Source: Burkholderiaceae bacterium
Lineage (GTDB): Bacteria; Pseudomonadota; Gammaproteobacteria; Burkholderiales; Burkholderiaceae_D
Direction: 5' to 3'
DNA: 64,000 nt
NCBI GenBank assembly: GCA_030157545.1
Contig: JAOAUN010000025.1
Location: 62,001-126,000 of the forward strand
This document shows, piece by piece, positions 62,313-64,000 of the stretch. The notes beneath the pieces are model-generated. The model did not search any database. It was not told the origin of the DNA and worked only from the letters and a program-made list of their open reading frames with translations. Every line of letters begins with the position of its first letter. The stretch's first letter is position 1. The position numbers were made by a program, and so were the translations under genes.

Positions 62313-62562
62313 TCGTTACGATCCCGAGTGATGTTTTAATGCTTAAACTGCAGCGCATATCCCACTGCATTCAGTGAAAAAAATTATGTACTTGAGTAGT
62401 TTGGCTTAGCTAAAAGGGTGAGCCAGGGTTTGAGCATCATTCACAGCTCAAACGTACACGCATTAAATTTTTTATTTTACTTCGATTCTACGATTGGTTT
62501 ATTTACCGTATTCGTTTCAAGAATAAACAAGGACACGAATAAGGAAAGGAATTGGACACGAA
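62313..62562. other. Gap with direct repeat GGACACGAAT
   Basis: A 250-base region between the CPA2 antiporter start and the PNPOx-fold protein stop, with no supported gene. GGACACGAAT occurs twice (62531-62540 and 62554-62563, the second touching the PNPOx stop). The function is unclear. Confidence 0.35.
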
Positions 62563-63012
62563 TTACAATGAAACCTGCTCGGTATGCCCAAAGCCTTTTT
62601 GATAATCGAGTATAGAAGCAAGCTCCGGTACGATCTTCAAAAATACAATGTCGTCGGGAACGCTGCTTGGCACCCATTGATTCAGCTGCGGATGCCGACC
62701 ACGTAAACAGGCGGTCGCGTGCGCTACTTCATCCGGGGCTTGCAGAATGTGAGCATGAGCCGCCATGGATAGTCCCTTGATGTGCATCCAGTCTGAATAA
62801 GGCAAATTAACGGTCAGCGAGACTTTATTGCAGCGACGGATATTGGCTGCTTTCTGGCTATCCTTACCTATGCCGGCGTAAAGTATCGTGCCGTCGTTGG
62901 CGTAACTGATCGTCGTCGCTTGCGGATACCCATCAGGCCTGACCGTAGCCAGGGTCAGGTCTTGAGCCTCTCGAAGTATCTCAACAATCTTGTCTTGGAC
63001 AGCTTGATTCAT
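62563..63012 (-). CDS. Pyridoxamine 5'-phosphate oxidase-fold protein
   Basis: A protein of about 149 residues with a PNPOx-like split-barrel fold. LTLATVRPDGYPQATTISY is the FMN-binding strand region and IVFLKIVPELASILDYQ the usual end. Start Met at 63012 or two codons upstream at 63018. It probably is an FMN or F420 type reductase or general stress protein (group 26-like); the substrate is unknown. It sits upstream of a gap with the CPA2 antiporter and follows hsp20 on the same strand. Confidence 0.85.
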   Translation of the reverse strand: MNQAVQDKIVEILREAQDLTLATVRPDGYPQATTISYANDGTILYAGIGKDSQKAANIRRCNKVSLTVNLPYSDWMHIKGLSMAAHAHILQAPDEVAHATACLRGRHPQLNQWVPSSVPDDIVFLKIVPELASILDYQKGFGHTEQVSL

Positions 63013-63068
63013 GTGCATGCCCCACTCTGAGCAGACAGTCGCCCTACACGCTGGGCAGATACTGGCTA

Positions 63069-63533
63069 TTATTTGATGGACAGGGTCTTACTGATGCTGC
63101 CGGACTTTTTGGGCAGTGACAGCTTTAGTACGCCGTTTTCATACTCGGCTTGCGCACCTTGCTCGTCAATTTCCTGCGGCAGGGTAAAACTGCGATATTG
63201 CTGTCCCAGATAGCGTTCACGGCGTACCACATTACCGCCCTCTTTTTGCTCTTGTTCAACTGTCGTCTGTGCTTGAATCGAAACTGTATTACCTTCTATC
63301 GCAACTTTGATGTCTTCCTTTTTCATTCCCGGAATATCCGCCTTGACCACATAGTCCTTATCTGTTTCTTCGACGTCCATGCGGATACGCGGCTCAGCTT
63401 CATAGCCACGCATACCTGGCATAAGGGAAAATTCTTTCATCATGTCATCTATGCTGCGCAAGGGATCAAAGCGAAATGGATCTAAGCGAACCAGCTCGGT
63501 AAAAGGGTCGGAACGGATCAAATTGCGTGCCAT
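63069..63533 (-). CDS. Hsp20/alpha-crystallin small heat shock protein
   Basis: A 154-residue chaperone that holds unfolding proteins. The chosen ATG 63533 (MARNLIRSDPF) has GGAG six bases upstream. The alpha-crystallin domain spans about 40-140 with RIRMDVEETDKDYVVKADIPGM, RERYLGQQYRSFTLPQEID and YENGVLKLSLPKK, the signature ending. It lies close to the CBS-domain gene, as often in betaproteobacteria. A sigma-32 promoter was not found by eye. Confidence 0.94.
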   Translation of the reverse strand: MARNLIRSDPFTELVRLDPFRFDPLRSIDDMMKEFSLMPGMRGYEAEPRIRMDVEETDKDYVVKADIPGMKKEDIKVAIEGNTVSIQAQTTVEQEQKEGGNVVRRERYLGQQYRSFTLPQEIDEQGAQAEYENGVLKLSLPKKSGSISKTLSIK

Positions 63534-63630
63534 AGGATTCTCCATAATGTCGGATTGCGAAGCAGTGCTTTCATAGCATACGATCCTGCAGGATGGTGGG
63601 TCTGAGCATTCGCAATTTCTGCTCATGTCA

Positions 63631-64000
63631 TTACTTGCGCAAGCTCGCTTCCCTGCCCGGCTGCTCGACCATGGCAGCGGCCATTAGTGAGAGTTCGGAT
63701 GCCAGCAAATTGATAATATCGTCAGAGGTAATGATGCCGAACAAGTTGCCTGCATGAGCGAGAACCGGCAGGCGCCTGATTTTTCTGTTTCGCATTAGAT
63801 TGATGGCCTCTGTCAAACTGGCATCTTCCCGCACCGATACCAGCGGTGCAGTCATCAAGTCACCTGCTGTGAATAACTTGGCATCAATGTCGAGTGCAAT
63901 GCTTTCGACCAGAATGTCGCGATCCGTCACAATCCCGACAGGAATACGCAATCCATCATTATTAATTTCGATCACGATAACGTCGCCGACGTGATGCCGT
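63631..64000 (-). CDS. CBS-domain protein, 5' end outside window
   Basis: The reading frame runs to the window end, with RHHVGDVIVIEINNDG preceding, so the start is not in view. The portion seen holds most of a CBS pair: GIVTDRDILVESIAL, then LMTAPLVSVREDASLTEAINLMRNRKIRRLPV and GIITSDDIINLLA. CBS pairs bind adenosine nucleotides or SAM and act as energy sensors. The C-terminus is short and no catalytic domain follows. It is upstream of and collinear with hsp20. Confidence 0.92.
   Translation of the reverse strand, partial: RHHVGDVIVIEINNDGLRIPVGIVTDRDILVESIALDIDAKLFTAGDLMTAPLVSVREDASLTEAINLMRNRKIRRLPVLAHAGNLFGIITSDDIINLLASELSLMAAAMVEQPGREASLRK

Noticed and set aside
62418..62615. Short plus-strand open frame between antiporter and PNPOx genes
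   Set aside because: It has no ribosome binding site or motif, and its end is antisense to the PNPOx gene.

Overview
The window reads as a chromosomal segment of a betaproteobacterium. The best fit is the family Oxalobacteraceae (Herminiimonas/Janthinobacterium-like). The reasons are the gene order mltG-tmk-holB-pilZ-tatD with a divergent ygfZ and a DUF4936 gene, moderate GC content, and a cytoplasmic HTH protein of a type I associate with Oxalobacteraceae. The taxonomic call is inference from gene content. I saw no rRNA, tRNA, insertion sequence, prophage or CRISPR array.

Layout. 1-5.6 kb: the 3' part of a branched-chain amino-acid-type ABC transporter operon (permease cut by the window edge, two ATPases) running into an aldehyde dehydrogenase, an SDR and a zinc alcohol dehydrogenase, so probably uptake plus oxidation of one small substrate. 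5.6-9.6 kb: a small HTH regulator, then a three-gene minus-strand cluster of a glycine/glutamine-rich four-module repeat protein, an 89-residue protein resembling a subtilase propeptide, and a signal-less S8 subtilase. This cluster is the best candidate for an undescribed system. 9.8-18.8 kb: lactate permease, old-yellow-enzyme family reductase, a ribbon-helix-helix protein, a three-subunit gluconate-2-dehydrogenase-like membrane oxidase, a glyoxalase-fold protein, an orphan NarX-type sensor kinase and ribA. 18.8-24.9 kb: azoR and pirin divergent from a LysR regulator, an atypical OmpR-like regulator, a second LysR and purT.

25-35.3 kb: a metabolite:proton symporter divergent from a long plus-strand run (thiolase, large acyl-CoA dehydrogenase, Dabb protein, SDR, two hotdog thioesterases, MDR oxidoreductase, second SDR, epoxide-hydrolase-like protein, GNAT), which looks like a catabolic operon for an acyl-CoA route. 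35.3-36.6 kb: an AT-richer orphan gene with a ChaN/EreA-like signature. 36.6-48 kb: housekeeping genes (NRDE, DUF4936, ygfZ, mltG, tmk, holB, pilZ, tatD, a pseudouridine synthase, ppnN) mixed with an ankyrin protein, a Ser/Gly-rich secreted protein and small hypotheticals.

48-64 kb: a PAS-GGDEF-EAL c-di-GMP enzyme, a phospholipase D/TVP38 fusion followed by an EEP nuclease/phosphatase, a PQQ-type sugar dehydrogenase lipoprotein, a second pirin, two tandem glycosyltransferases, an SDR-like protein carrying exactly the two sequence signatures of halohydrin dehalogenases, nhaA, a CPA2 (YbaL/Kef-like) antiporter, a PNPOx-fold protein, Hsp20 and a CBS-domain protein cut by the window end.

Most intergenic regions are short. 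Ten stem-loop terminator candidates mark transcription-unit ends. Two of them are oddly placed: one just before the sensor kinase start, and one on the plus strand with no plus-strand gene ahead of it.
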